Source of the DNA: Pomphorhynchus laevis
Taxonomy: Eukaryota > Acanthocephala > Palaeacanthocephala > Echinorhynchida > Pomphorhynchidae
Direction: 5' to 3'
Length of the DNA stretch: 64,000 bases
Assembly (NCBI GenBank): GCA_012934845.2
Contig: WNNJ02000851.1
Coordinates: 124,001-188,000 of the forward strand
Position 1 is the stretch's first letter, and each line of letters opens with the position of its first letter. The translations under genes were made by a program, and so were the position numbers. The notes beneath the pieces are model-generated. The model did not search any database. It saw only the letters and a list, made by a program, of their open reading frames with translations, and was not told where the DNA came from. Of this stretch, positions 19,350 to 31,090 are shown piece after piece.

Positions 19350-20080
19350 TCAGCTATCCGTAGCGGATCCACGACTAATTATCTCCGAATGGATTTGCTG
19401 TCCGTGCTCGAACCGGTGAAATGCAGAGCGGGGGCTGCGAAGACACATAGAAGTTGATCGCGCAAGGGAGAAACTTATCCTTCGTCGGATAAGTGCGATA
19501 CACGTCGCATAGTCTATTTCGCGCTTATTGGCCAACATCCTGGCTAATGCCTTCAGAACGCAATCTCCGGTCTTACCAACGCCTCCAGACGATGAAAACA
19601 CTATCGGTGTGAATTGGGCCCTCTCCACAGTTACAATACGTTCAAGGTAACGGGCGTTTTTGCGCGACTCGTGATAGTTGTGGACTGATGAAGGCGATCT
19701 CTCAGAATAAGAAGCAGCATGACAATTGAATATAGCGACGTCCATAAAGACGCGCTCGCTTCGTCTTCCGAACAGACCTGTGCACACGACATCAAGTCTC
19801 GCTTCACTATCACGTGAAGTTGTAGCTGACTCGAACTGAATGGAGGGATCTATAGGACTCAGCACGGGCTCAATTGCGACACACGGAGTGACTTCAGTCA
19901 AAAGGTTGGCAAGTGTGTCACGTATTAGGTTATGCCTTATGATTGTGAGTGCGCCTCTACCGCACGAGAGCGAGTGAACTGTGCTATTCTCAGTACCACA
20001 ACTACAATGCGCAGGTGCATCCGTAGGTGTTAGTCCATATCGACCATTCACGGCGTCCCTAAACTCGTGTGGGTTTAATA
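19350..20080 (-). pseudogene. RLE-a C-terminal fragment: zinc motif and restriction-like endonuclease
   Basis: Open from NPHEFRDAVNGRYG to the TGA. It shows C-x-C (HCSCGTE) and HSLSC of the zinc motif followed by IIRHNLIRD, then EARLDVVCTGLFG and FMDVAIFN (endonuclease acidic residues), and YHESRKNARYLERI with the conserved Lys/Tyr. The C-terminal RRRISFSLARSTSMCLRSPRS block is typical of the family. The RT part is missing through 5' truncation. The endonuclease itself has no breaks. Confidence 0.82.
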
Positions 20081-20099
20081 ATAATACTCGTGTGGGTTT
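20064..20099. repeat. Two copies of the CTCGTGTGGGTTT 13-mer, downstream of RLE-b
   Basis: Copies at 20064-20076 (joined to RLE-a coding sequence) and 20087-20099, separated by AATAATAATA. Seven more copies lie on the other side of RLE-b at 23259-23385, so the 13-mer behaves like a target-site duplication. Confidence 0.8.
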
Positions 20100-23000
20100 A
20101 ATTTCCCACATTATTATTTAATTTTTTTTTTTTAAATACCAGTTTTTGTTATAAAAATAAACAACAAATACACATAATATCCTTAAATTTGTTTGCTTTT
20201 TGATCATTCATTGATGTAAATCTTAGACGCTTGCCCATCTTTTACTATGTTTGATAATTCTGTGTTTGTTCGTTTATTCTAAGCCTTGTAGCACGTATAC
20301 AAACCGATGCACTAACTGCAATGGCGACACTGATTTTTGATTTCAGCCTAGAAATACATTCGCTGTATGCAAGCTTATTACGATCAGCAGATTTGGCTGC
20401 TATCCATTTTAGTATTTTATCTGTCTCAGGTCCAATACCACCTGACGTAGAAAATATAAGAGGAAAGAAAGTACCTCTTTCTATATCTGCAATTCGTTCA
20501 CCGTACTTTGCATATTTCCGCTGTTGATGGTATATATGGCATTCGAGAGGAGTTTTGCAAGAGTATGTAGGTGCCAAAGAGCTGTAAATGCATATGTCCA
20601 AAAAGGATCGCACCATATTTCCTCCGAAAATTCCTCTACAAGCTATATCAGACCGCGCTTGATCATCAGAGCAGGTTGTTGGCTTATTAAATACGTAGTT
20701 GTTTGGTATAGATCGTAAACATGGCTCAATTTGCACGTCACAGCATACCCCTACAAGTTCCTTAGCTACAATGTCTTTCACTAAGTTATGTCTGATAATA
20801 GTCATGGCACCAGTATGACATGACAATGCATGAGAAGTTGTAAAGTAAGAACCACAAGCACATTTTAGTGATGTTTCGCTTGCTTTTAGATTGTATCTTG
20901 CGCATATTGCGTCTTGGAACTCTTGTGAATTTAGCCTCGTATGTCTCATTCGGGTTGGTTTGGTACATAGCCACGAAGATGCTCCCTTGTCCGAAGCAAA
21001 CTTTATTGAATTTTGTAGATCTAATCTTAATTCCATGCGAATGGCTTCACTTTCTAATGATGCAATGACCATCTTTTCTTGTTTAATCAACTTTGCTGCT
21101 TGATTTTGAGAGGTTATAAGCTGATCTCCCACTTCTTCTAGTAACAGTGGCATGCACATTTTTCGGGATCGAACATATTCTTGTTTGGCAACCTCCATCG
21201 GGTTTAAAATCCCCAAACCACCATATTTCGTCGGCATCATATAAATCTGTTCCAGCTCATTGTTTTCATCGTTTTGACCTATAATCTTTGGAATCAATTT
21301 CTTTGTAATCAAGTCTTTCAACGGCTTAAACCAAATAGGTTTAGTTGGACATGTGCGCATAAGGTATGTCCACTTATGTTGCAGTGCACATCTTAAAACA
21401 AAGTATGCCACCTGGGCATCAATATCTGCAATTTCTGATAAATTTTCTACCATTTTAAGCCAGGTTACAATCTTTGATTTTACAATATTTTCAATGAACT
21501 CGTCAGCCCCACAAGGCGATCCAAGTGCGACGATTCCTTGGAAGGTTATTTCTATTTTAGTGTTGTTAAACAAAATCTTCGTAGTTTCTCCGTCGTTGGG
21601 ATGAACCAATAATTTGCATTTTGTTTCGTTTATATGAAAACCATATTTTTCTCCTATCTGATTAAGTCTTTGCCAAACTTTATGTAATTGATCAACTGGC
21701 CCTACACAGCATGCGTCGTCGGCATACCATCTATGTACGACATTATTCGAACATTTTTGAAGTTCATTGATTAACGGAATTGAAGCCGCTGCAAATGCCG
21801 CCATTGCGAGCGGATCACCTTGTGTAAAACCTTCTCTCGAATTTATTGCCTCGTCCTTAATACATAATAGTGGGGAATTTTGATAGCAGTTCGTAAGTGC
21901 AGTATATAAAGACGGGCATGTAAATTTAATGTTTTTCAACGCAAGCTGTCGGTTGACTAGATTAAAGGCATTCGTTGCGTCAATCTGAAGTATACCATAA
22001 TCATCATTTTGTTCAAATAATTCCCTTATTGAGTGTACTGCAGCCTCAGCACCACAACGCTGACCAGCACATAATTGTACACTTCCAGCCACTTTCTGTA
22101 AATCAGTCGAAATTACGGTAAGGATAGTCTTTGAAATTATTCTACGGCTAACTTCACCTATGCCAATTGGCCTAACTCCTGGATTTTTATCGAGCGGTAT
22201 TAATCTACTTGCCATTAACGCTTCAGCATTCAGTGAACTGATCTTATTAGATGCTATTTTAATGGATAATTCTGCTAACGCATTAGAAAGTCTCATTGAC
22301 TCATCCCCATAATTATGTAAAATATCGTACCAATCTTCAGCATCCAAACCTGAAGGTCCACAACTTCCATGAGTTTTCTTTGATGCTTGCCTAATGTGAT
22401 TATAATCAATTTCAAGAAATACGCTACTATGATGGTCTTGGCAGCCTGGTAATCGATGTTTAAGTATAACTTCTGGATTTGCAGGTGCACCTTGAGGATG
22501 GAGAAGTAATAACTTATCTCTTACCTTTATATCTAGTACAAAATCATCAATGTCGTGCACTCCAGACGTCACTCCATCCGCAGCAAGTAATCTCATCGCA
22601 CTAGAAACCTTACCGCATAGTACTAATTTTATAAATTTTTTATACCATATATTGTTTTCACTCTGTTCAACTGTTCGACCTTTCAATCTTCTGTTAGCCA
22701 TACGATGTTGCATTACACGGCATTCGTGCACAAGGCTAGTGAGATCATTATTCGCCCATAGGTTCAATCTGCGCTCGAGAGTTTTTCTTATAATACTTAT
22801 TTTTTTGCTGTCTACTCTCTGTCTAAGTAATTGGCTAAATATTGTTGCAGTCATTAATGCACAATTTGAGTCATCACCCGAAGTTGCAGCATCAGCGTAT
22901 AAATTCGCCATAATCGATACAAATTGTTTGCTAGCATTGCATCTTGGTAGATGAAATATATTCGGGACCCAGCTTATACATTCTTTAAATAATTTCATTA

Positions 23001-23187
23001 TACTATCATTATCTTTAAAACTATCAGGTGTTGACGTGAAGGACTGATTGCATTTTGGTTCGACACATTCCAAGGAATCAACCAAATTCAAAGATGTTCT
23101 TTCGAATGGTTCAACATTACTTTTTTTGTTAGAACAATTATAAGCTGCACAGTTAAAACATGTACGTCCGGCTTTACTATTATTATT
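20100..23187 (-). mobile_element. RLE-b, nearly full-length R2-group LINE
   Basis: An unbroken coding region that starts inside the N-terminal Cys cluster, so the copy is truncated by only a few dozen codons plus the 5' UTR. It is bracketed by the 13-mer repeats (two downstream, seven upstream), as expected for insertion into RLE-a sequence. The 3' UTR of about 140 nt lacks the GGCCC...GGGAACC hairpin and ends in A-rich sequence and AATAATAAT. Confidence 0.88.
20245..23178 (-). CDS. RLE-b polyprotein: RT and restriction-like endonuclease, open
   Basis: About 978 codons without a stop; no start codon because the 5' end is missing. The first residues are the end of the Cys cluster (KAGRTCFNCAAYNCSN). 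RT: GVRPIGIGEVSRRII, IDATNAFNLVNRQ (motif A), EGFTQGDPLAMAAFA (motif B), RWYADDACCVG (motif C) and GFHINETKCKLLVH. Then comes GASSWL, the zinc motif CACGSYFTTSHALSC followed by IIRHNLVKD, the endonuclease ARSDIACRGIFG / FLDICIYS, and YHQQRKYAKYGERI. In the R2 group this protein nicks the target and reverse transcribes its own RNA there. The lineage differs strongly from its neighbours. Confidence 0.88.
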   Translation of the reverse strand, partial: SKAGRTCFNCAAYNCSNKKSNVEPFERTSLNLVDSLECVEPKCNQSFTSTPDSFKDNDSIMKLFKECISWVPNIFHLPRCNASKQFVSIMANLYADAATSGDDSNCALMTATIFSQLLRQRVDSKKISIIRKTLERRLNLWANNDLTSLVHECRVMQHRMANRRLKGRTVEQSENNIWYKKFIKLVLCGKVSSAMRLLAADGVTSGVHDIDDFVLDIKVRDKLLLLHPQGAPANPEVILKHRLPGCQDHHSSVFLEIDYNHIRQASKKTHGSCGPSGLDAEDWYDILHNYGDESMRLSNALAELSIKIASNKISSLNAEALMASRLIPLDKNPGVRPIGIGEVSRRIISKTILTVISTDLQKVAGSVQLCAGQRCGAEAAVHSIRELFEQNDDYGILQIDATNAFNLVNRQLALKNIKFTCPSLYTALTNCYQNSPLLCIKDEAINSREGFTQGDPLAMAAFAAASIPLINELQKCSNNVVHRWYADDACCVGPVDQLHKVWQRLNQIGEKYGFHINETKCKLLVHPNDGETTKILFNNTKIEITFQGIVALGSPCGADEFIENIVKSKIVTWLKMVENLSEIADIDAQVAYFVLRCALQHKWTYLMRTCPTKPIWFKPLKDLITKKLIPKIIGQNDENNELEQIYMMPTKYGGLGILNPMEVAKQEYVRSRKMCMPLLLEEVGDQLITSQNQAAKLIKQEKMVIASLESEAIRMELRLDLQNSIKFASDKGASSWLCTKPTRMRHTRLNSQEFQDAICARYNLKASETSLKCACGSYFTTSHALSCHTGAMTIIRHNLVKDIVAKELVGVCCDVQIEPCLRSIPNNYVFNKPTTCSDDQARSDIACRGIFGGNMVRSFLDICIYSSLAPTYSCKTPLECHIYHQQRKYAKYGERIADIERGTFFPLIFSTSGGIGPETDKILKWIAAKSADRNKLAYSECISRLKSKISVAIAVSASVCIRATRLRINEQTQNYQT

Positions 23188-23258
23188 ACTTTACTTTTAT
23201 TATTATTATTAAATTATTTAATTTAATAATAATGAAAACTAAAATAATAATAATAATA

Positions 23259-23385
23259 CTCGTGTGGGTTTTAATACTCGTGTGGTTTTAATACTCGTGT
23301 GGTTTTAATACTCGTGTGGGTTTAATTTTTTTAATAATACTCGTGTGGGTTTAATACTCGTGTGGGTCTAAACTCGTGTGGGTTT
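23259..23385. repeat. Seven copies of the 13-mer CTCGTGTGGGTTT upstream of RLE-b
   Basis: Copies begin at 23259, 23277, 23294, 23311, 23340, 23357 and 23373, mostly 16-18 bp apart with AATA spacers; two lack one G. The copy nearest RLE-c (23373-23385) continues into the CTAAA also found next to the RLE-a copy at 20064. This suggests that RLE-a began here and was later split. Confidence 0.85.
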
Positions 23386-23451
23386 AATTTAATAATAATT
23401 TTTTTTTTTTGAAAAGAAAATTTATTATTACAAAATCGAAGAGTTTAAATG

Positions 23452-24282
23452 TCATGCTTCCGTAAACGGTGTTGCCGGAAATGAACGGCTAGATCTAGGA
23501 GCCCGAAGCGAGGCCGAGCATGAACGCATGATTGAGAAGGCAATACGTCTCTTCAAGCGAATGAGATTATCCGCGTAATACTGTGGATGTGCCTCGGATT
23601 TCTTGCGAGTGATTGACCGCAACAGTGATATTGTACTTGCACCCATGCCCGCTGATGTGGAAAAAACAAGGGGCATAAAACTACCATGCTCTACCAGTTC
23701 GATTCGCTCCCCGTATTTTGAAATCTTGCGTTTTTCGTTGAACTCGAAGGCGGAACGGGCACTACGATTTGCGTAAGATTGAGCAAGTGTTGAAAAAATC
23801 GTGACGTCACAGAACGTCCGCTCATATCGTTCCGCATGCAATCCAGAACATACAATATCCAGTCTTGCTTGTACATCTCTTGTGGTGCAAGAAGATTGAA
23901 AGGACATAGACTCGGGGATTTGAGAAAGACGAGGTTCGATTCCCACACCGTGACATACTTCTGTTAATTCTTGGGCAATTATGTCCCTGATTGCGTTATG
24001 TCTGATTGTCGGTAAGCCTCCTCTGGCGCAAGAGAGTGCATGACCAACACCCATTAACTCTCCACAGACGTACTGTCGTTCTTCGGTCAGGGTTGACCAT
24101 CCATATCGGCAGCGTAGAGCATCGATGAATTCCAAAGGACTGAGGTGAAACCTCTCTGTCTTTAGTGGCAGTGAGCTGATCCAGGAGGACGCTCCGTTAG
24201 TTGCAGCATGTGATATGGAATTGGCAATTCCGGGCTCCAGGGACTTAGTAATCGCTGCAAGCCTCTCATTAAATATTATTTT
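23452..24282 (-). pseudogene. RLE-c, C-terminal part after LINE-A insertion
   Basis: Continues the RLE-c reading on the far side of LINE-A: KIIFNERLAAITKSLEP, GASSWISSLP, PLEFIDALRCRYGW, zinc motif (CGELMGVGHALSC with IRHNAIRD), endonuclease ARLDIVCSGLHAER and FCDVTIFS, FNEKRKISKYGERI. The zinc motif starts YVCGEL rather than C-x-C: the first Cys has become Tyr, while RLE-g keeps CVCGEL. No stops are seen. Confidence 0.8.
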
Positions 24283-25543
24283 TCTTTTATTAGATATCTC
24301 TATTCCTCTAACTTATTTCCTCCCTTCCAAGCCGCTTTTCGCTCTAATCACTCTACTGAAATTGAATGTCTTAAAGTTTATAACGACTTACTCATATCGC
24401 GCGATCATAAATTATGTAGTGTCATAGTTTCTCTTGATCTATCGTCTGCTTTTGACATCGTCGATCACTCGATTCTTCTCCATCGCCTTCGTCATGATTA
24501 TGGTTACTCTTTACCGACTGTATCATGGTTTTCTTCATATCTGTCAAACCGTACAATTCGCGTCTATTCTAACTCTTCTCTCTCCAATCCTTCATCCATC
24601 CCGACCGGTGTTCCACAAGGCTCCGTATTAGGTCCTATGCTTTTCTCTCTTCTTCTCGGTGACTTGTCTTCGATTTCTCATAAATTTAACTTCCATGTTA
24701 TGCAATATGCTGATGACATTCTCATATATGCTCACGCACCTCCTTATCGTATTCATGATCTTAGTGTTTCTGTTTCCAGCTGTCTTGTCTCAATTTCTAA
24801 TCATCTTTCTTCCCTTCGCCTTTCTCTGAATTCTGATAAATCTAAAATTATGTGGATCCTATCTCGAAGCTTCGGCGTAGAACCTCCTTCCGTATCACTA
24901 AATTCTACAATTATTCCTATCGTTGATAATCTCGTTTTCCTAGGCTTTCATTTCGACAACCGACTCACTTAAACCTTTCGTTAGTGATAAAGTACGCTCA
25001 TCTACCTTGATACTCCGCAACCTCCGTCAAGTTCGTAGATTGATCGATTTCCCTTCTTGTATGACTCTCATATCATCTCTCCTTTTTTCTAGACTCGATT
25101 ATTGTCTTAGTCTATTTTCCAACTCACCTAAATCCACTCTTCTTCTCCTACAACGCATCGTCAACGCAGCTGTCCGAATTCTCCTCCGTCTTCGTCGTTT
25201 TGATCACACATCCTACCATCTTGCTTCTCTCGATTTGCCTACAATTTATTGTCTTGTTCAAATTCGTCTTCTTATCGTTGCTTTCCGCCTTGTAACTTTT
25301 CATACCCCTTCATTTCTCAACCTTCCTTTTCTTGATAATTCCCGTCCTGTTTACTGTTCCTTGCGTTCCTGTAATTCCCTTCTTTTACATGTCCCAAACT
25401 ACTCTACCTCCTTTGGACTCCGCTCCTTCCTGGTGGCTGCTCCTCTATCGTGGAATCATCTGCCCATTCATATACGCCAATCAACTTCCCTGCAGTGCTT
25501 CAAACGACAAATCCGATCCCATCTGAACAATTTAACTGCTTGA
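24283..25543 (+). pseudogene. LINE-A RT and C-terminal region, copy 3
   Basis: RT blocks: VSLDLSSAFDIVDHSILLHRL, PTGVPQGSVLGPMLF and YADD. A 2-bp loss relative to copy 2 at the LGFHFDNRL-S-L position (about 24967) closes the first frame at 24972. The C-terminal part continues in another frame from about 24990 (TLILRNLRQVRRLIDF) to the TGA at 25543. The region after it is 3' UTR. Only two events, truncation and the small deletion, separate it from an intact 3' half. Confidence 0.85.
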
Positions 25544-25624
25544 CTTTCTCATTTTTGTTTGTGGACTTGTAAGCGTACAGCTTGTACGCATTTGCCACAT
25601 TAAATAAATTTGTATTATTATTAT
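24283..25624 (+). mobile_element. LINE-A copy 3, 5'-truncated, inside RLE-c
   Basis: About 1.34 kb of LINE-A in the plus orientation. It starts within the RT fingers (RYLYSSNLFPPFQAAFRSNHS) and ends with the hairpin GCGTAC...GTACGC, ATTTGCCAC, TTAAATAAATTTG and a TATTATTATTATA tail at 25611-25624. The insertion point in RLE-c is an AT-rich stretch reading about TCTAATAAAAG, so no longer target duplication can be distinguished from the tail. Confidence 0.85.
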
Positions 25625-27739
25625 ACCTGCTGAGATCGAATTTTGCAGTTCATAAAGTTGCTCAGCGCTGTCAGCGCAATCAAACGCTCTACACATTTCT
25701 AAAGATCCCTGGAACTCAACTTGATTGTTAAAGCAGGGATCAAAGATACCAAGGCCTCCTAGCTTTAGCGGCGAAGAAATAATTGTGATCCACTTCGCGT
25801 CGAGCGGAAATTTAGTAAGGACTGGTACCAGTGACTGAAAGATCGCATTGTGCAGATCCAACAAGCTTTCTGGTCTGCACTCAATCAGCCGGAGGTAATG
25901 TGTACATCTGAACTGCACTGAATGAACCAAACCAGTGAATGCAACGTGTGGATCAAATAGGGCTACCTCCTTTAGTCGATCGACGACAGATATCCATGCG
26001 TTACATCTTTCGGTGGTGTGCTCAGAAACGAATATTTCAGTGCCAATGGGCACTCCAAGTGTTATCAACCCGGTTGTGTAATTCGATACTCCAGCCAGGG
26101 ATAAAGGCATATCGAACCGTTTGTGAGATAGCATCTTTGTTTTGGAGGCATTCACATGGTATCCATAAAGGGGACCCTTGTTTGTGAGAATATCCCAGAC
26201 CTTTTGGATGTCTTCACTACTGCCGACAAAGTTTGAGTCATCGGCGTACCACCTTTGAACAATTCGAGGAACATTTCGCTGGATGTAATCGATGAGTGGT
26301 AGAGTGGACATAGCATACGCAGGCATTGCCAAGGGATCTCCCTGAGTAAATCCCTCCATCGAGGCTATTGTATCTCCACCTAAATAGAGCATTGCTGGTG
26401 ATTTATAAACATTCTGCAGGGCTACCGTAAGCGCTGGACTAGTATAATTGATGTTATGGAGTGCGGTAGCTCGATTGATGGTGTTAAATGCGTTAGAAGC
26501 GTCGACAGCAAGCAGGCATTGATCACTGTTCATAAAATAGGCGTCTCGTAATGATCGCACAGCATATTCAATTCCAGATTTCTGAGATGCAGCTAATTGG
26601 AGAACACCTGCAGCCTCCATCAGATCCATTTTGATTATACTCAATAACGTGCGGCAGATGATTCGTCTCGAGACTTCACAAATTCCTATCGGTCTAATTC
26701 CACCTGTTTTTTTCCGAATTGCGACGAGTCTACACCCAGTAAACGCGTCTAGTGAGCCCATAGGTAAATTTTTACTCGCAATACTGATGGCTAGGTCAGC
26801 GAGGGAACGTGCCAGATTGCGAGAGTCTGCTCCAAAACATGTAAGGAATCTTCGCCAGGATTGTGCATCGACCCCCGAAGGTCCTGCACTTCCATGAGTT
26901 CGTCGACAAGCATTGATAATGTGATCTTCGCTGATCTCTAAAAAACGAACCGGGTGGTGATTACGTGTTGTGATTGGAACTGTTAGTAGGGCTTCTTCAT
27001 TAATTGGTTCGGCCTTTGGGTGTAATTCCTGTAATAATTGCTTTACCGATTTACCATCTACGATGTCGCTATGAGACAGCAGACCGGCCACCAGTTCCCC
27101 TGACAATGTAGCAGATCCTGCCGCGAGTTTACCTGCAGTCATCAAATTTATGTAGCTTCTTTTCCAATCTAAAGCAGTCAGTGGTGGACTATTTGAGATT
27201 ACGTTTTGTTGCAAATACATTGCCTCTTCAAATAATTCATCTACTTTGGATTCCGACCAAAGTTTCAGTCGACGTTCAATCGTTTTCCGAATCGCTGAGA
27301 TCTTTCTTGTTCGTATTTTTTGAAGGATTAGTTGTGAGAATACAGTAGCGTCTTTTAGGGCATCCAAATGCTCCGAATTTGCTGCTTTCGAGTAAAAACC
27401 TGCCAAGATCCTTACGAACTGATTACTAGCGTTACACAGGGGCAGACACAAGTGGTTGGGTCTCCATTGACAAACCACTTCATATATTGTCGAGCGAGTC
27501 GGTAAAGTGTTCGATTTTTTTTGCGTGCTAAGAGACTTGTCCTCATGTTGTTCGGCATTAACTTCGGTGTTCGGTACTTGAGAGTGGCTACGTGATACTT
27601 GGGAACAATTACCACAGTCGTTGGTTCTGCAGTTGGTGCATGTAGTACGATTCTTCGCACATCGACAGCCCTTGCATTTTGCAGCTGGTCCATTGCACGT
27701 GCAACAAAGAATTTGCGTCGATGGTTTCCCTCGAGGCAT
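25625..27739 (-). pseudogene. RLE-c, N-terminal Cys cluster to RT thumb
   Basis: Starts with ATG (MPRGKPSTQILCC). The Cys cluster at residues ~12-46 has the spacing C-x-C-x6-C-x2-C-x-C-x6-C-x2-C-x4-C. RT: GIRPIGICEVSRRII, VDASNAFNTINRA, EGFTQGDPLAMPAYA, RWYADDSNFVG. The thumb ends at LQNSISAG, where LINE-A copy 3 begins. About 705 codons with no stop, so the LINE-A insertion is the main or only lesion in RLE-c. Probable function while intact: target-primed reverse transcription. Confidence 0.85.
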
Positions 27740-27863
27740 TGTAATTGTAATTATTGTATGTAGTTAAATATTGTATGTTATTTATTGTATGTTATTTTAT
27801 CTCAATTTAATAATTTTTTTTATTATTATTTTTTATTCCAAAATACTAATAATCACAACTGTA

Positions 27864-27881
27864 GGTTCCCGCAAATGGGCC
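27864..27881 (-). other. RLE 3'-UTR hairpin, RLE-d
   Basis: Sense strand GGCCCATTTGCGGGAACC, 54 nt after the stop codon; identical to the copies at 18880 and 52035 although the coding sequences are very different. Confidence 0.7.
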
Positions 27882-27934
27882 GATAGCTCACAAAGTCAAA
27901 ACATTGATCCGTTATTATATTGTTTTATTAAATA

Positions 27935-30900
27935 TCAATCGAATTCTTGGTCCCCGAAATATCCGAATTCCTGCGATTGTATATTTGTGTGCTGAGCTCT
28001 TCTACTATGTAGTTGCTCACGTATAGGTATTCGGGTAGCGCGTATACACATCGAAGCTGCTTGAGCCAGTGCAATGCTCACTCTAGACCTAATTATCGAG
28101 ATACATGCCGAATAACTGGTTTTGTGCCTTATTGCATTTTGATGTGCGATCCATTTAAGTAACTTATGCGCTTCGAGACCAATTCCTCCAGCAGTTGAAA
28201 AGGTAAGTGGGATGAATATCGAGCGTTCAATCTCTACAATGCGCTGGGCATATTTTGCAATTTTCCTGTTCGCGTGGTATGTATGACTCATGGTCGGTGA
28301 CTTCTCGATGTAGGAAGGTGCAAGTGTGTTAAATATACATACGTCCAAATAGGACCGCACCAATCCTCAACCGTAAATTCCACGGCATAATATGTCTGAC
28401 CTTGCGTTCACATCTCTCGTTGTGGTTTCTACTTCAAAATGGTAATTGTTCGGTACGGGCCTCAAAACCGGTTCAAGCTCCACATCTTTACAAATGTCCC
28501 CTATTTCGTTGGCAATGACATTCCGTATTATATCATGTCTAATTATAGTTGTTCCTCCCGTCCGACATGAGAGAGCATGTGATGGATCAAGCAGTGAACC
28601 ACACGCACAGCGCGCTTTACAATCTTTTAACGGCAAATTATATCTTACACATATGGCGTCTATAAATTGTTGTGTGTCAAGTACTGATTGATATATATTG
28701 TTTGGTCTTGTCGTTAGCCACGAAGAAGCTCCCTTTTCTGATGCATATGCTATTAGACATTTCATCCTTTCATCTAATAATTCTACCGTATGTACAACTT
28801 TGCGTTTAGTATCTAGTTTAGCTTCATTATAAATTTGTTCACTTATTTGTCTTTGTAAAGTTGTTAGTTCTTGCCCTTTAATACCACGCAAGATGGGTTC
28901 ACATATTCTTATCGATCGGCTATATATGTTATCGGCATTATCCCAGTCATTTCGAATTCCCAGACCGCCACATCTTGACGGTAGCGAATAGACCATTCGC
29001 ATAGTTTCCGTTATGTCCCCTTGACCAGTAAATTTTGGTAACAAATCATTGTAGATAGAACTCCGTAACTGCTCAAACCACTCCACCTCTACCTTGCACG
29101 TCCGAATCACGTAACTCCACTTGTGTTGTATAGCGTAGCAAAAGGCGCTATATGCAATTTGAGCATCAATCTCCGCAATTTCAGATAACTGTTTAACCAT
29201 TTTTGTCCATTTGGCTACCCTATCGATTAAATGAGATTTTGTGAATGTGTGTGTTCCTATCGGAGATCCCAAGTGAACGATGCCTTCGTCACTCGTGCAA
29301 ATCCCTGCATTTTGAAAAATCTTTTTAACATGGGGCATATGACTTTTATGCACTAGTAATTTACTTTTTGCTACATTCACATGAAATCCATATAGCGGAC
29401 CGATTGTAACTATATCCTGCCATACTTTAATTAGATCTTCCGGTCGTCCTACGCAACATACATCATCTGCGTACCATCGGTGCATAACAGAAGGTACCCT
29501 CTTTCTCAGGTCATTAATAAGAGGGAGTGTTGCCATTGCGAATGCCGCCATCGCCAATGGATCACCTTGCGTGAATCCCTCTTTTGAGATTAAAATCTCG
29601 TCTTGCACAGTTAATATAGGGTCTTTCTGGTAGCAGTTCTTCAGCACACGATATATGGCCGGACATACATTCTTAATGTTCGTTAATGCCAATTTGTGAT
29701 TTATCGCATTGAACGCATTGCTAGCATCTATCTGCAACACACAGACATCGTTCGACAATTCAAATGAATTCCTAATAGAGTGAATAACTGATTCTGCTCC
29801 GCATCGTTGTGTAGCACACAGTTGTACGCTACCAGCTACTTCGGCGATATCACTTGTCACCGTTGAAAGAATTGCCTTGGCTATTATTCGTCGGCATACT
29901 TCTCCCACTCCGATTGGCCGGATTCCCGGCTGTTTGTTCAACGGGACCAGACGACTTGCCGTCAATGCAACAGCGTTATGCGAACTTATTTCTTTTGAGG
30001 CCAAACGACATGCAAACTTTGCCAGAGCATCTGCCAATTGTAGAGAATCACGGCCGAATTCATTGAGCATCATACACCAATCTTTGGCATCCATACCTGA
30101 AGGTCCACAGCTTCCTTGAACAGTTTTGCTTATAGATTGAATCATTTGCAAATCGATACATTGGAATACCTCTGAATAATGATCACATACCCCTTCCAAT
30201 GGCATGCTCAGAACTAACGACCGATTAAGTTCTCCAGCCTCTGGGTGTAGAATAGTTAGCTTGTCTCGTACCGTCATATGATTTTCTAGCTTGTCATCCA
30301 TTTGATGCACCCCATTTCTGATTCCATCCAATGATAACATGCGTACCGCGCTTGTTGTTTTCCCATGTGTCATCAGTTTTATAAAATCCTTATACCACCT
30401 CTTCTCAGCATGATTATTTGTATAGTTTCTACTTTTAACCTCCATCCTGCTCTGAATAATCGCTGCTTCACGAAACAAGTTATGATGCTCGTTGTGATGC
30501 CACATGCGCAACCTGCGTTCTAGTATCTTGCGAATCATACTGATCTTTTTACTGCCAATATCTTGTCTTATTAATTGACAAAATACTGTAGCGAGTTGAA
30601 GTGAATTGTTTTCTGAGTCGTTTGACGTCGCAGCGGATTTGAGCAGATCTGCTAGCGTTGCGATAAACTGATGAGTCGCATTGCATCGGGGTAAGCGAAA
30701 TAAGTTAGGTCGCCATTTGATGCATTCATCAAAAAAATTCTGTGTTTGGCTTCGATTATCGAAATGATTAATTTCATTTTCTTGACTGACAGGGATATAC
30801 TGAGAGCAGCTTGGTGTATCCTTTTGCAGCAATTGGGCTACTTTAACGTGCACTGGTATATAATCTACATCCTTCTGTATATCACGAGTGTTCTCTCCAA

Positions 30901-31090
30901 ATGTGATTGGCTCCGCATCAGAAGTCAAAGGCATCGTCTGTGGTCCTATATGTACGCAATTGCTACATTCGGGTGCACGGCAATTCGTGCAAGGAATTCC
31001 TGTCTTCGCACATCTGCAACCTTTGCACTTTGCAGACGGACCATTGCATCCACAGCACAACCGTCGATCAGACGGTTTTCCTTTCGGCAT
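27935..31090 (-). pseudogene. RLE-d polyprotein with a single in-frame TGA
   Basis: 1,052 codons. ATG at 31090 (MPKGKPSDRRLCCGC); Cys cluster residues ~12-46. RT: GIRPIGVGEVCRRII, IDASNAFNAINHK, EGFTQGDPLAMAAFA, RWYADDVCCVG. Zinc motif CACGSLLDPSHALSC with IIRHDIIRN. Endonuclease ARSDILCRGIYG, then TGA at 28369-28367, then LVRSYLDVCIFN and YHANRKIAKYAQRI in the same frame. Relatives have Gly at or next to the stop, so one G-to-T change from GGA would explain it. The stop lies between the two acidic endonuclease motifs and should remove that activity while leaving RT. Confidence 0.88.

Larger units (their letters stand above)
19201..20086 (-). mobile_element. RLE-a, 5'-truncated R2-group LINE
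   Basis: 3' quarter of an RLE element: zinc motif, endonuclease, 3' UTR with hairpin, and an A-rich ATT tail down to about 19201. The coding sequence starts at the AAACCCACACGAG 13-mer that also forms the repeat clusters around RLE-b. The 3' end is nearly identical to RLE-e, so the two copies are recent siblings. Confidence 0.8.
23390..27800 (-). mobile_element. RLE-c, full-length R2-group LINE split by LINE-A
   Basis: 5' UTR with GTATGTTATTTTATT-type repeats (27754-27800), coding from ATG at 27739, interrupted at 25624-24283 by plus-strand LINE-A copy 3, resuming at 24282 and ending at 23452. 3' UTR of about 45 nt, then A-rich ATT tail. The 3' part is about 99% identical to RLE-g, so both are recent. 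Confidence 0.82.
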
